Assembly: GCF_029784165.1 (NCBI RefSeq) | Contig: NC_073696.1 | Span: 233,381,771 to 233,445,770, forward strand | Direction: 5' to 3' | Length of the DNA stretch: 64,000 nucleotides | Origin: Wyeomyia smithii | Lineage: Eukaryota; Arthropoda; Insecta; Diptera; Culicidae | Shown: in pieces, positions 32,462-45,389 of the stretch | Layout: the number at the start of each line of letters is the position of its first letter | How positions within the stretch are numbered: position 1 is the first letter of the stretch | Notes under the pieces: model-generated | Database searches by the model: none | What the model was told of the DNA's origin: nothing | What the model saw: only the letters and a program-made list of their open reading frames with translations | Translations under genes and position numbers: made by a program

Positions 32462-34044
32462 ATGGAGCAAGCGGACACAGATATACCAGATGAAAGTATA
32501 TCACTTAGCTTAAGTACACCGGTGGAGGATCCTGTAACGAACCATGATCAGTTAACTGTTGAAAGTGTGATCCACAGCCAAAACGGAACGACAGAAGAAT
32601 TGGCAGTGGAGGAGAGATTGTTAAATGATGAGAACACTGGACCAAACTCTCCCCTAACCATGGACGAGGAGGCATTGTTGGAAGAGGATAAAGAGACCGT
32701 TGACGATGGAGTCGATTATTCAAAAGAAATCCATCAAACTCCTTTGGAAGCTATGGATGATGAAAACTCCCATTCGTCAACTGATTGCCACGAAATGAAC
32801 GGGCTGTCCGTAGAAAGTGCACCAAAACGGACAAATTACGAACAGGATTACTTCCAATCGCTAACAGCGTGCGAGGTTGGCCGATGCTCTTGGGACAAAG
32901 TCGAGAAGCAAAACTACGTTCGCGGTTGTCTCTGGTCGCCGGATGGAACATGCGTGCTGGCAGCAGTCAATAGCGATGGAATGCATGTGTTCGAGTTACC
33001 AACTGACATGTACGAGGCACACCAAATCTCCACGGAAAGACCAGTTCAGCTGCTAGACTCCGCTGTACATGTGCGCGAAACAACGTTGGTTTACGATTAT
33101 AAATGGTACCCCGGGATGCATAGCTCAATGCCAGAAACCAGCGTGTGGATTGCCTCCAGACAGCACGAGCCAATTCAAATGTGGGATGCTTACACTGGTA
33201 AACTGCGTTGTTCGTACAAAGGTTACAACGCTGTGGATGAGGTGGAAGCTGCTTTGAGTATCGCCTGGTCCTTAGATGGAAGCTTCATTTTCGGCGGCTA
33301 TAAGAAGAGTATCAAAATGTTCGACGTGAAAGCACCAGGTCGGGAGATATCCTCATTTCCTACGAAGGTGACAGCCTCTTGCATGACCGTATGCTCGCCA
33401 CTTCCTAATCTACTGATTTTCGGCTCCTGGAGTCGGTCCATCACAGCTCTGGCGACCGACAGCAATCAGACCATTCCGGTGGGCAACAATTCGCGCGAAT
33501 GCAGCCACAGTGCGGGTGTTACATGGCTTAAATTCATTCCGCGAACTAACTTGTTTGTTTCCGGTGGCCGAAGAGATTCGAAATTGCTGATGTGGGATAT
33601 CCGCATGCTGGAAAAACCGTACCACGTGTTGCAACGTGCTTGCGATACCAATCAGCGCATTTACTTCGACAGTTCTCCCTACGGGGAATGGGTGATTACT
33701 GGAAACACGGATGGCGTTGTTCGTGCCTGGAATCTGCTGGAAGTTGAAACGGAACGAAAATCTTACCGCCAGTATGATGTAAGTTTCTTTACAAAAGGAA
33801 ATCGCATATTAGAATTACATCCTATTTTTTACAGTTTTCTTTGCATCGAGATTGCTGCAATGGCGTGTCCTTCCATCCTTCCAAACCGATCATTGCCACC
33901 GCGAGCGGTCAGCATCACTTTCCACCAGTCGAAGATTCAGCAGATAATTCACCACTCGATTCAAAGTTGAGTGATGCGCACAACAGCGAGGAGAATTCGT
34001 TAACGCTGTGGTGGATCGGCGCAATGAACATTTCGGAACAGTAA
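32462..34044 (+). CDS. WRAP53: WRAP53/TCAB1-type WD40 protein
   Basis: In animals this family binds the CAB box of small Cajal-body RNAs and telomerase RNA and carries them to Cajal bodies. In Diptera, which lack telomerase, the scaRNA role is the relevant one. Two exons: 32462-33778 and 33835-34044, with a GTAAGT donor and TTTTTTACAG acceptor, joined in phase 0 to give 508 residues (human about 548). Residues 1-130 are acidic and low-complexity. The WD40 propeller follows from about 150: GCLWSPDGTCVLAAVNSDG, a segment with SIWIAS-type blades, AWSLDGSFIFGGYKKSIKMF, GGRRDSKLLMWDIRM, GEWVITGNTDGVVRAWNL and, across the splice, LHRDCCNGVSFHPSKPIIAT. The protein ends in ENSLTLWWIG plus a short tail. 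The family call is confident; its function in this species is inferred. Confidence 0.9.
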
Positions 34045-34173
34045 AGTTAAGGTTTTTTTTTTAGTGTACAATACATTTTGCTTTCCTTCTTTCCGGCCTT
34101 CGAATTAGTTTAAAATCTTCATGATTCAGTTAATAGTAGAAGGATTAAATATGCATAATATGTACAAGATAAC

Positions 34174-34188
34174 AATAAAATTAATAAA
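34174..34188 (+). terminator. Polyadenylation signals of the WRAP53-like gene
   Basis: Two AATAAA hexamers, at 34174-34179 and 34183-34188, lie about 130 bases after the stop codon on the plus strand. Confidence 0.6.
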
Positions 34189-34199
34189 GAATATTTCTT

Positions 34200-35119
34200 T
34201 ACGAGTAACGATTTTTAAAGACTTTCTTCCCGTTCGCGTTGCGATACTCACTTTGAAAGAGTGTTGTCAACATTATCTGCAGTTTTTTGTTTGTTAATAG
34301 AACTCCCTAAATTGTGTAATTATTGTTTTGTTGCCTTTCTTCTGTTCTTGTTTAATTAACCCTAGTTCATGCACTTTTTGTTATATTTTGTTTCGCTACA
34401 ACGGGGCTAAAAGTGTTGCCCTAAATATGTTTCTGTTTGTTTTTTATTTATGTTTCGCCTACAGAAAAAGTCAGAACCATTCATAAGATTAATAATTGGT
34501 GTCCTAAAGCAACTCATATTTACAGATGTTTTTCTTTTTAACTTTCACGAGAGGTCCGAAGACAGTGTTCGGTTATTACACGGTTGGTAGACGATTAGTA
34601 CACTGTTTGTAGTTGCTTGTTTCTTTGCCTAGTAAGTTTGCTGTAAACTTTGATATGATCATCATGTAGTATTTTTTGAATATAATATTTATTTGTTTGC
34701 TAGATCTGGTTATTTAATTTCTGTTTTGCGTTGCAGCGCAGGAATTAGTTGAGCGATGCGTTTTGGCTAAACTTGAGCCTATCATGCAGAAGAAGGGGTT
34801 TAGACTGTGAAAGAAATGTAAAAGAAAAGCTTAAATGGTGGATCACTTCCTTTTTTGGTTTTACGACAAGTAAAATTCACGTGTATCTAGAGAGTATTCG
34901 ATAAAAGTCTGCTCTATTAAACTACAGACGAAAGTATACCATCACATGGGGCATCGCGTTACGTCAATCGGATCGAATAATAAAACGTAAATATACTTAC
35001 TTGACACACTAATTCTCCCGCATCTCGTAGGAGCACTAATAACGATGGATTGCCACAAAAACCCATGCTGCCGCCAGCCAGTGGCAGCAGTGCGCATCGC
35101 AGCTGCTTATACTATCACA
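34200..35119 (-). other. Intergenic and probable 3' UTR of the WIP gene
   Basis: Lies between the converging WRAP53-like and WIP genes. On the minus strand, sequence continuing from the WIP stop is probably 3' UTR; AATAAA occurs on that strand near 34685. A GTAAGT preceded by GTCAA occurs about 120 bases after the stop and could be a donor for a 3' UTR intron. No other gene. Confidence 0.4.
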
Positions 35120-38100
35120 CTATTGATGCTGGTGCTGCGGATGTTGCTGCTGCTGTGACCGCATCGCACTTGGGTAAATTTTGGCCACATTGAGAAACGG
35201 GATCGGTGCCGAAAATTCCGTCACCTTCCGGAAGTAGAACGAATACTTTGCCTCTAGATCGATCTCCTGTAGGGGCGTGGCCAACTTCCGTCGCTCCGTT
35301 TCACCTGCGGTGGCACTCATGGTTTCCTTTCGTTTTAAATTTGAGTTTGACTGTTGACTGCTGCTGTTAGCGCTGCTATTGGCGCTTGCTGAAAGTTGTT
35401 GTTGCTGTAGTTGCTGCTGTCGAATGGAGGAAATCCGCTGCGGTGGTTGTGGTGGTGCTTCACCACTGCCAGTGCTGTTGGTGCTTGTGTTGAGTTGCTG
35501 CGAATGAAGGTAAAATTAGCAAGTGATGACTAGGAAGGGTTATCTTATCACTGAAAAATTGCGATAAGATAATGGAATGGATTTGTGCGAAACTCACAGG
35601 CGGAGGGGGTGCCGGGCAGGTTCGATGTGGTGGCAATGGTGGCGCCGCCGTGGTCTTGATGCTGCCACTGTTGATCGTTTTCGTGCTGGCAATACTGAGC
35701 TGGCTGGTAGAATTAATCGAGTTGGAAGAGGTGGTGGAAGTGGTAAGCGTCGCGACATTATTCGCCGAACCGCTGTTGACTAGCTTAGACTTGAGTTCAT
35801 CCGCAACGGCACTGGCCACGTTGTTAGCGGAACCAAAGTTCGGTTCGGGCGCTTCCGGCGCCAAGCTCATGGGTAAATGCGTTAGATTGGTGTTTGATAC
35901 GCTTCGAACAGGCGGGGGAGGCGGAGGTTTCATCACCGGCGGCTTCGGTGGTGGTGCCGCTGGTCGTCCTATGAAGTGCGAGCGGAGTTGATTATTGTAT
36001 GGAGAGAGTAAAATACGAACCAAACTTACCTATTAGATTGTTCTGCCTGGAAATCGATTCCGATGACTGAAAGCTCGACGGAGGACCTCGTAACGTTCCG
36101 AAGTGATTCACTGGGAAGTGTGGACCACCTGTTGCCACTGGAGGAGACCTGTGTGATAAAGCAAATACTCGACTATTTTAGTGAAGCACTTTAGTTGACT
36201 ATTTAGTTGTCCGATCTAAATTTGTCTATCTACTGTTACTGAAAGCCTGGACGTGACTAAACACTTACATATATACAACAGATCAACAGAGAAAAAAATA
36301 TCACTCGGCCACTTACCTGGGACTCCTCATGCTGTGATGCCTACCGACCATGTTCCGATTGGTGCCATTCCCGTTCCCGCTGGTATTAAGCTGTATTCCT
36401 GGCGGTTTCGGAGCCAGGTTTGGTTTACCATGGTTTGGCACCGGTTTGCTGGTGGGAACCGCAGGAGGCACCGGACTACCAGAGGCAGACGAGTTTGCGC
36501 TGCTGCTGCTTATTCCGCTACCTCCTCCACCGAACAGCGTCGATTTGTTTGGCTGCAAGTGATTGCTGTTGCTTCCGGCGGGACTAGTGACCGATAACGC
36601 TGCTCCATTGGAGGGTGATGCCTGCGATTGACTCGGGGTTGAGGGCGCTTGGCTACTTACCGTTCGGTTTCGTAGAAATTCACGGAACGGATTTGTAAGG
36701 GATGATGATTTTGATGTCATGAACGACCGGAGTAGTGTCGGTAGAGGGAAAAAAGGGTAGAAAGAAGTGTTTTTGTATGATGAGTAAAAACTAGCTGATA
36801 AAAAGTGACAGATCTGTGTTCAGAAGACATATAATCAGACGGTGCTATAGTTCTGAAGTAAAGACAAAAATAAATCTACAATGTTTGGTGAAGTCGGCGT
36901 TTCGAGGTTGAGACGAGTATCTCTTTAAAGAAAACGACATTTACACGAAAAATCTACATTCTATTGCTTGCTACAGAATGAGAATTGCTACATAAATGAA
37001 AACAGCTTCCCTTCAACTATTAAAAATGGTTCATTTCCCACAAATACAAAAGAATCCCATGAAAAAAACTACCTTTAGAAAACCAGATAAACATAATCTC
37101 GAACGAAAAACGACAATTTCGGTTGCGAAGCAAAAACTTGAAAAATTCTCAAAAGATGTGTGCAGACAAGAGTAGATGAATCATCATTTCACGATATTTC
37201 TGAACCTGCTTCTAATCTATTTTTTTTTTCAACAATTTCCTATTATTTTAACATAAATGATACACTTTTTTCACTTCGTTTAATCGCGAGTCTACGCGAA
37301 ACCCTGTATTCTTAGGAGTCTTCTTAAGTAATCCTTAAGGCCTGAATTGAAACAAATCTCAAAAGAAACGCTGAATCGCTCTTTTTAAACCTGTAGGGGT
37401 ACCGGGGGTAAGCCCGGCACTGAGGGTAAGACCGTCACCCCTAGGATTTTACTAGAAAACGCTAATTAACTGTGTTTTGGAATATGTGAAGTGTTGGTAT
37501 TTAATATTTTAGACATTTTAAGATGCATCGAAGCCACCGTGAAACGTCAAACGTCAAAATAATAAACAAAACATACGCTACTGCAGCTGATGCATAAAAG
37601 GATGTAATTTTTCGTGAGCGGAACTTAAGCTTTTATTCATTTGAAAAGACTAAAATAATTTTTCGTTGCTCTACAATTTATTGCCTGTATTGTTAGCAAT
37701 CACAGGAATTCGATCTGAGGTAAATTGAAGCGATAAATTTGTAGAAATACTCTTTTTAAAAAAATGTGTGCTATCGGGGTAACACCGTCACCCAGTGAGT
37801 GGGGTAAGCTCGACATGGTTTGAGGCTAGTTTGATGTTACTGACACATATTTCTCATCTATTACCGATGTCTCGCTGATAAATAAATTAATTAATTGACT
37901 TAGAACCATGCACTAAAGCTGGGGGGCAGCTGAAAACTGACGGCTTTGCCGGTGGTATTTGAAATATGCTCCGGTGTGGTCAATGTGATTCTGGCTTTAA
38001 TGAAACTAGTTTATAATATGATTTAAAGTGCCACATGATAGCCTTGCCGAGTATCAAATTCTTTCATTGTTTATACATAATGTTCACCGGAACTTGTTCC

Positions 38101-40928
38101 GGCAATCTGCCCAGAACCAGCTAACCGACAACAACCAAATTCAACAGTAACATACAGAAATGTAAGATCTCTCATTCGGCGGTTTCCGAATTCAAAACGG
38201 TTCAGTTAATTCGAGTTAATTCATGAACAAACTTAGGTGCCGGTGTTACCCCCAAGGGGTGCCGGTTTCACCCGCACTGATTTTTGAACGTCATTTTTAC
38301 CTTAGTTTCAAAACTTCACTATTCCTTGTAAAGTAACAGTTTGAAAGTACTGAAAACCTTCATATCTTGTAGAAAACAATCTGGGCAATGATTCTGTGAA
38401 AGAAATATAACAATATTCGCCATCAAGTGCTACTAAAGAATCATTTTCCTTAGGGGGCCGGGCTTACCCCCAGTACCCCTATTTATATAGTTAAGGGTCT
38501 TGATGATTGCCCTTATTCAAGATCTCATCTTAGATATTTCTTACTTGAAAAAATCAGGGAGTCCAGTAACGTAAACGTACGACACCTTGGAAGCAGTAGA
38601 TGTACTCTCAGAACGAATGAAGTGATTAAACGCGTAAGGCCCTATGGGAGCAAATGAGATACAATCTGACAAGATCAGATTGCAACGTGAGTGAAAGATC
38701 AAGAAGTTCAATTCACAGGATCATCAGAAATCTTGGCAGCATACATAAAAACGACGCCTGCTTGGTTTGGGGCACGTTGAAAGCAAATTGAGAATAATAG
38801 AAGTTTATAAAATCTTTTTGTCCGGCACAGCTTAAAAAAAACCGCATGAGCTGAGGATAATAGAAGCTTTTGAAATCTCTCCATCCGGCACGGAGAATGT
38901 GGCATTTTTTAGGAGAAAAAACTTTCTTCTTCAGGTCAGTCACAACCGTCCAAATAAGCAGCAATGCTTTCAGAACAGTGCATGATTTGGGAAGTTATAT
39001 CGTGATGAGGCAAATTACCACATCGTTTCAGAGAATCCATCCTACAAATCAACACAGAATCAAAAAACTTTTGACGAAACTGTCAAATGTACCTAAAAAC
39101 TTCACTTGACTTTCTGCCAGTGAAGAGTTTAGAAGCACAGCATTGGAAGTGTAGGTGGATAGAACTAGATCCTATTCTTTTGAATACAACAAATACCACT
39201 GAATAGATACAGTTTATATTGACGGATTTAACCTGGATGAAAACCACTGCTTGTGGGAGTCCGATAATGATAATGGCAAATGCCAAACGTTTTCAAGCCG
39301 ATGCATCATCAGATAAGGCTTCTATCATTATCTAAACTCCCCCCTTCATGATAGACAGTATAGATATTAGTATTGTACTACGCAAGGGCTACGCGTTTGA
39401 AACCCCCGCTTCAAAAGAGAGTGAATCAGCAAGCAAATAGAATCAAACCACAAATCAGCACTCACGTCTGGAAAGAAAAGGGTTGGAGCCGCGATCACTA
39501 TTGAACATCCTAGGAAGTTTACAAAGCAACTCAACCGCTAACTCAAACCATAAAGCTAAAACAGAATTTCGCAGCCAAGTATAACTCTACAGACCATTCC
39601 CAACGTAAATAAATTCATAAAACTACGTCACACAAGCAAGCAACATAGGAGCTATTCGCTGCTCTATGTTTGTACCTGGTTCCCCTCAGATAGATAGATA
39701 GATAATGCTGTTATCGTATGTACATTGAATCGTACCTTTTTTGACTCGAATAACTCGATTTCCCGTGGGGTACCGATGATTCATTGGTGTTCTAAAATAT
39801 AGAAAAATATTTAGCATAGAATGAAAGAAACATCAAGCACATGGGAGCATTGCCTTCAGCTGCACCGGGGGCTGCGGTGGAGGACCTCGGTTCGTCCTTA
39901 GATTATTTTCCGTCACCGGTTGGTGGTTGTTGCTGTTGTTGTTGATAATGGCATTGTTGCTACTACTGTTGGCATTGCTACTATTGCTAGTGTGTTTCTG
40001 CTTCTTGAGCGTTAGTTTGGCCGCCAGTTCATCGGCAAAGTCCATTCCTCCCCCTCCCCCACCTAACCGGTTGTTGCTTTTGATCGTGTTCTCCGGCGAT
40101 GGTGACTTATTGCTAATTGTTCCTGCTGGTGATTGTGCGCCTGTCGGGTGGAAAGAATAAAAAGTTACGTTTAGTTTTATCAGTTCGAAACATACTGCAC
40201 TTGTACTGCACATGGGTGACAATATTCAACCGACATGTGCTCCCCAGGCATTTGCGTATATGCGCTTGCAGCTGAGTACCAGAGTGAGTCATTCACCCTA
40301 CAGCTGTTGACTTTAAGTTGTTGCCCTGAAAGCGTTTATTGCTTGCTCTACACCGTTATTGACAATGTTGATATCACTTACTATCGTACTTTTGTTTGAT
40401 TTACAGCATGAAGGTAAAAACCCGCGAATCAATCAAGCAAAATAAATCTGATAGAAGGTAACTCCGTCAACGATGCGCAAAGCATACGCACTTGCCGGAG
40501 CAAGTTCATATCGAATATGAATGAACGAGCGGTTCTGAACACGCCTACGCTTCTCCTCAACAATGACGACAACCGGCTGACTCACCTCTACTGCCGACCG
40601 GTTTGAGTTTCGGCATTGATGAAAGACCTTCGAAGATTCCACCCAGTTTCGGTCCTCCGACGCCTCCGCCATTGCTGTCGCCGGCTCCTGCAGAGGGGAC
40701 CGCCGGGCTACGATTGTTGACCGTTGCATTGGATGTCACCTTGCCCGGGATAACTGGTGCACTTTTGTCTACGGTGACCGTTTTCTTCAGTTTGGTACCC
40801 TTCTGGATGGACTGCAGCAGCGCATTCCGCCCGTCCCCCGCAGGCATTCCACCACCGAGTTTCATCGCCGGCGGCGGCGGTGGACCCGGTGGCGGAGGAG
40901 GCCCCGGCGGCGGTGGCGGTGGAGGCAT
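35120..40928 (-). CDS. Vrp1: WASP-interacting protein (WIP/verprolin) homologue
   Basis: Verprolins bind monomeric actin through WH2 motifs, bind WASP through a C-terminal domain, and drive actin assembly, for example in myoblast fusion. Exons on the minus strand: 40928-40586, 40140-39854 (or 39866), 39791-39736, 36652-36317, 36148-36030, 35968-35598, 35497-35120. They total 1890 nt with every phase compatible, giving about 629 residues. The N terminus is a proline run, MPPPPPPPGPPPPPG. A WH2 motif (RNALLQSIQKGTKLKKT) is at about 33-50. A second actin-binding-like segment is MDFADELAAKLTLKKQ. Proline stretches suited to SH3 and profilin include KPPVMKPPPPPPV. The C-terminal WASP-binding domain is DLEAKYSFYFRKVTEFSAP to VAKIYPSAM, followed by a Q/H-rich tail. 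The weakest joins are the exon 2 donor, which is either GC or a poor GT, and the exon 4 acceptor. Confidence 0.9.
36653..39735. other. Large intron of the WIP gene
   Basis: About 3.1 kb between coding exons 3 and 4. Apart from the inverted-repeat element at 37396-38479 it is AT-rich sequence without open frames. A minus-strand ATG frame at 36720 ends at a GTAAGT that overlaps the exon 4 acceptor. Confidence 0.5.
37396..38479. mobile_element. TA-flanked inverted-repeat element of 1.08 kb
   Basis: Begins GGGGTACCGGGGGTAAGCCC and ends GGGCTTACCCCCAGTACCCC, inverted repeats with a single mismatch over about 24 bp, each next to TA. The same GGGGTAA/TTACCCC motif recurs inside near 37790 and 38250 in both orientations. 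No transposase frame. It sits in a WIP intron. Confidence 0.8.
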
Positions 40929-41620
40929 TTTTCAGGAAGCTGAAAAAAAAACGAGAAAAATAGACGTCAACATTTTGTTCATGAATAACTTTTGTATTGA
41001 CACTGCAACTGAAGGATATCGTTCCGAATCAACAATAGTTAATTTTTCACGGAGAAATTTTACAATCAACTGGAGTGAAAGCACAAAAGTGCAGCGATTG
41101 CAACCCGTCACTTGAATCCGGTCGAAAATCGAAAACCACTGATCAAACTGTTAGTGGCTAGTCTACAACGCGAATTTAGAGGTGTGTTGAAAGATGCATT
41201 ATTCAAGACATTATTCCTTCATCAAACACGAGTACCGTACGTGCCAGAGGGAAGTGTAATTTGGGGTGAAAAGAAACGATAGACAATAAGACTAGGTTGC
41301 ACTTGTGGAAAGGCGCATAAAAAACTTAATGTTTTCCACGGGTGTAAAGATTTTTTTTTTAAACGCATAGGTTTTTATTTAAGTTTTTTATAATGTACGT
41401 ATTTCATAATAAATCATTAGCTAATTATGTTGTGTTAATTCTAAATCCTTTGAAATGATTGTTTATTTCTAGTTCAACAGCTCGACCAAATCGGTACTGC
41501 ACGAATTTCTGTTAACGAGAGAATAAAAAAATTGCATACATTTAATGTACATTGTTTGTATACTTTCAATGTAGTTTTTGAAAATCCTCATTTATTATAA
41601 ATTAATCCAATTATCCTTTG
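40929..41620. other. WIP 5' flank or 5' UTR intron
   Basis: Directly upstream of the WIP start codon (minus strand) is TTTTTTTTTCAG, a strong acceptor 14 bases before the ATG, so the 5' UTR is spliced and this stretch is intron. No gene seen. Confidence 0.5.
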
Positions 41621-41627
41621 GTTTGAG

Positions 41628-41815
41628 AGAAGAAATTCTAGGCTTATAGCAGGAAGAAAAAATAGCTCAGTATTCCTGCAATCGAAGACTTTTTCCTTTT
41701 AAGGAAATACTTGGGTCATCGCAGAACAATGACTTTGTGCATCCTGGAGGTAAAACAGGAAGATCTGAAGTAAATATGTTGTACAAGACTGGACCCAAGA
41801 TTGTCCTTAAGGCAC
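41628..41815 (-). mobile_element. Degenerate Juan-type fragment
   Basis: Minus-strand relative of the reverse transcriptase palm region of the copy at 6958-8693. Matching blocks include GTAAA(A/G)C/TCAGGAAGATC, GACTGGACCCAAGATTGTCC and TTTTCCTTTTAAGGAAATACTTG, the last with changes. It is about 190 bp and so decayed that no open frame survives. Confidence 0.7.
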
Positions 41816-43889
41816 ATCTCCTTTGAAAGGAAATTTTTGTAGATTTTGAATCCTGGCAAACAACCTGTAGAGTAGAGTTCGTTCAACTAAATAAATTTGT
41901 AAAATTGTGATTATTCTAATTAGAAAATAAAAATAGAGCGGTGTTGAGGTGAAATTTTTAGCACTGAAAGGCGAATAGTATCCAAACAAATAACATTTTA
42001 AATCAGACCGATCTATAGTAGGTATTGTGTTTAGAGTCATTGGAAACATCGTTCTACTCAGCAAGCACCTATATAGATTGCAGTTCAAGCGATACATTTT
42101 TGAATGTTTTGAAGATTTTTTTTTTTATCACAGAGCATCTACTGTAAAGTGTCTCACTTGAGACCTAGAAAATTGCGCATTCATTTTGATGAATCGGTGC
42201 ACAGTTGAGCTGAGATGTCTACTCTTACGTGACTTGTGGTCACACAAACCGCTTTTCGCGGTTGACGAACATGCGTAAACAGAGTCGTCAATTGTTCCCT
42301 AGACACTTCACATATCTGCTAGAATTTCATTAATATACCTTTATCTGTAGCATTTGTCAGTAAATTATTATTATTTCTCGATCGATGATAATGTTGACAC
42401 CAATCGAACAATTTTTGCATCCGAAACAACAACCACGCAAGCGTTTTATCGCGATCCAATCATTATCACCCCAGGCATTTTCATTAGTCCACCAATCGTT
42501 TAATTTCACCAATCACAAAAAAACAGAAACAACTCATTATTCAACTTTCGGCTCTCGTGCGTTTACTAGCAAATTAAAGGACGTGCGGGAATTGGCAATG
42601 CAAACAGAGCTTAATGTTTTATTTCCATTCGCTATACTCCGCTGTTAGTAATTTGATGCACCTTGTGCACTTGTTAACAGTTTGCTGATGCTCTCGTATT
42701 GTCTGTTAGATCATCAGCGCGGTTGCAGCTCGGTCGCACTAGGGTGTGCTGCTACCCCCGTTGCTGCTGCTTCTGGTGGTGGTGAAGGTATAACTTACAC
42801 TGTGCAATAGCACCTAAATCCAATAAGATGACAGAAAAAATGACGCAGTTTTATCGTGAGTCTATTATCTGTCGAAACCTCTGTAGCCCATCATAAACCT
42901 TAGTCACAGGCGCGAAATGTGATTAGCTGTACTATGTCTGTTGGGCCAGTTAATTTTTTTTGACAAACTCAAAGAAGTCAATCGTCAAGCAAGAAGCATT
43001 TGCGAACAATAAGCCAGTTGAATTTTAAGCACTTACTATAATACTTCGTATGCTATAATTGAAACCGAAAAAAACAGGGGAATCACTGTTAACGTTAACG
43101 ATGTACATGGGTACTTAGTTAGCGTTTTGTGTGCGGGGAAATTGGTTGGGAAATCACAACATTTTTTACTTGACCGTGAAGCGCTTAAAAATATGAAAAA
43201 AAAACTGTAGTATACGTACATTTGAGCCATAAGAAATTCGTCTTATTGGCAGAAGCACCAATTTTACCCATAGCAGTAATTTTTATTTACTAGATTAGTT
43301 TCAAATTTTGACCATGCTATTATTTATTCTCTACTCTATTCAAAACAGACTGTCTAACGATTTGCAGAAATCAATGTTAATTATTTACTCAGTCAAAAAG
43401 AATCGTCGTCCAGACTCCCCACACTTTTTCTATTAGCCTTCTTTCACATCTGTTCAACTGAAGAACCAAAAATAAGACAAAATCTCTTTTTTTAAGTATC
43501 GACAACTAGCGGTGGAGAGGACTCATTTCACACTCGAAATTTTATTACGCTTATATTCCATTCATTCAAAAAAAGGACTGTATGAGCTCTCGCCGATGAT
43601 AATCGTACAGTACCACCCGCATACGTGCAACGGTTTTATATAGATATATTTTTAATGAATTTCATTGTTGCCCAAGCTGAAAACTGAATATCTTGACTAA
43701 CGACAACCATTTTTCTACATTGTACCTAATGTCGTAAGCAGTACTGTGTAGTGGGTGCATTACTTATGCATTACTTGCAATGTTGGGTATAAAAAAACGA
43801 GAAAAAAATATTGTCGTTGGTCGAGAAATTCGGTTTCCAAGTCCAACGAAGATATAAATCAACTACAGTCGCGAGATGTACAATCCAAG
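41816..43889. other. Non-coding DNA
   Basis: No supported gene. A minus-strand stretch at about 42790-42650 has balanced composition and a GTAAGT after GCACAGT, and could be an alternative 5' UTR exon of WIP. This is weak. Confidence 0.35.
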
Positions 43890-45385
43890 AAATTTCGTTT
43901 AACAATGTGTGAATATGCGCTCTCTTGGTATCAACACGCAACTAGTAAACTTGCTTCAACGAGTCGCTGCTCTATCTTCTTCCCGCTTGCTAATAAACGG
44001 GCACCTTACACAGTCGATCCCTATACAGCGCTCGGTGCGGCAAGGGGATCCCATATCAATGCATTTATTTGTGTTGTACATACACCCCCTAGTAGAGTCC
44101 CTCGAACGAGTGTGTGGTACAGACTTAGTTGTGGCATATGCTGATGATATCAGCGTAATCACCACATCGGCACGCAAGCTGGAAACAATGCGTAATCTTT
44201 TTCATAGATTCGGACGTGTATCTGGAGCAATTCTTAATTTGCGCAAGACTACATCCATTGATGCAGGATTCGTCAATGGAAATCCGATTCATGTAGATTG
44301 GGTACGAACAGAAAACAAAATCAGAATCCTTGGTGTGATCTACGCCAACTCAATTCGGCTCAGGGTAACTCTCAATTGGGACGAATTGATTCGCAAATTC
44401 GCGCAACCGGTTTGGCTGCATTCGCTGCGGACTCTTACTCTTCATCAAAAGGTGATTCTTCTCAACACTTCCATTACGGCCAGAATTTGGTACCTATCAT
44501 CCATTTTGCCGCTATACTGCGTCCACACTGCTAAAATCACAGCAAGTACGGGGACGTTTTTGTGGAGGAGACATCCAGCACGTGTGCCAATACAACAACT
44601 GGCCAGGCCACGCGACCAAGGAGGACTGAAGCTACACTTGCCAGCGCTGAAAGCAAAGGCGCTACTGATCAACCGTCATCTCAAGGAGATCGAATCCATT
44701 TCCCATTATAACTCCTTCCTCTACCACACAAATCCTAACCCTCGCCCAACTGATCTTCCGTGCCTAAAATTGATCCTGCAAACACACTACCGTTTGCCTC
44801 ACCATATCCAACAAAATCCATCCTCCGATCAAATCCATCGCTTTTATATTGATCAAACCAACAAACCGAGAGTGGAATTACGTTATCCAACAGTCAATTG
44901 GAAAAGGGTTTGGCGCAACACTGGAAGCAAAATGCTGACGTCGGCTCAACGTAGTACCTGGTTTCTTTTAGTTAATGAAAAGCTTGAGCATGGAGTGCTA
45001 TGGCACACAATTCAGCGCGCTGATAATGATCAGTGCCTTCATTGTAACTCAGCATCAGAAACGCTGAAGCACAAATTGAGCGAGTGTCAACGAGTGACTG
45101 GAGCATGGTCGCACCTGCAGACTCTTCTGATTCCAACCCTTAATGGTAGAAGAAGGTTATCTTTCGAGAACCTGATACATCCTGTATTAAACAACACACC
45201 AAGACGACAACAAATAAAAATCATGAGACTCTTCATTGATTATGTCATCTTTGTCATGAATTGTGACAGTGTAGTAGACGTGGAAGAATTAAGTTTTAAT
45301 TTGCGAATTGACGTATAATTGTTTGCTATGTAACTAGTTTTAGACAAAATCAAATCAAATAAACTAAATATGTGTTAAAAAAAAT
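43890..45385 (+). mobile_element. 5'-truncated L1-like non-LTR retrotransposon with open frame
   Basis: A 469-codon frame (43909-45318) starts inside the reverse transcriptase. Motifs in order: VRQGDPISMHLFVLYIHPL, YADDISVI, FGRVSGAILNLRKT, KIRILGVIY, FLWRR and ARPRDQGGL. A C-terminal Cys/His motif follows, CLHCNSASETLKHKLSEC, of the zf-RVT kind. This order is typical of L1-like reverse transcriptases, one of the clades known in Aedes. There are no stops or frameshifts, and the 3' end has repeats of AAATCAAAT and an A-run near 45376. It looks like a recent insertion. The clade call is by motif only. Confidence 0.75.
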
Positions 45386-45389
45386 GGTT

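Noticed and set aside
35572..36597. Long plus-strand frames rich in G, A and L opposite the WIP exons
   Set aside because: They are antisense shadows of the proline- and serine-rich WIP coding sequence.
40603..41115. 170-codon plus-strand frame with glycine run
   Set aside because: The glycine run is the reverse complement of the WIP proline run.
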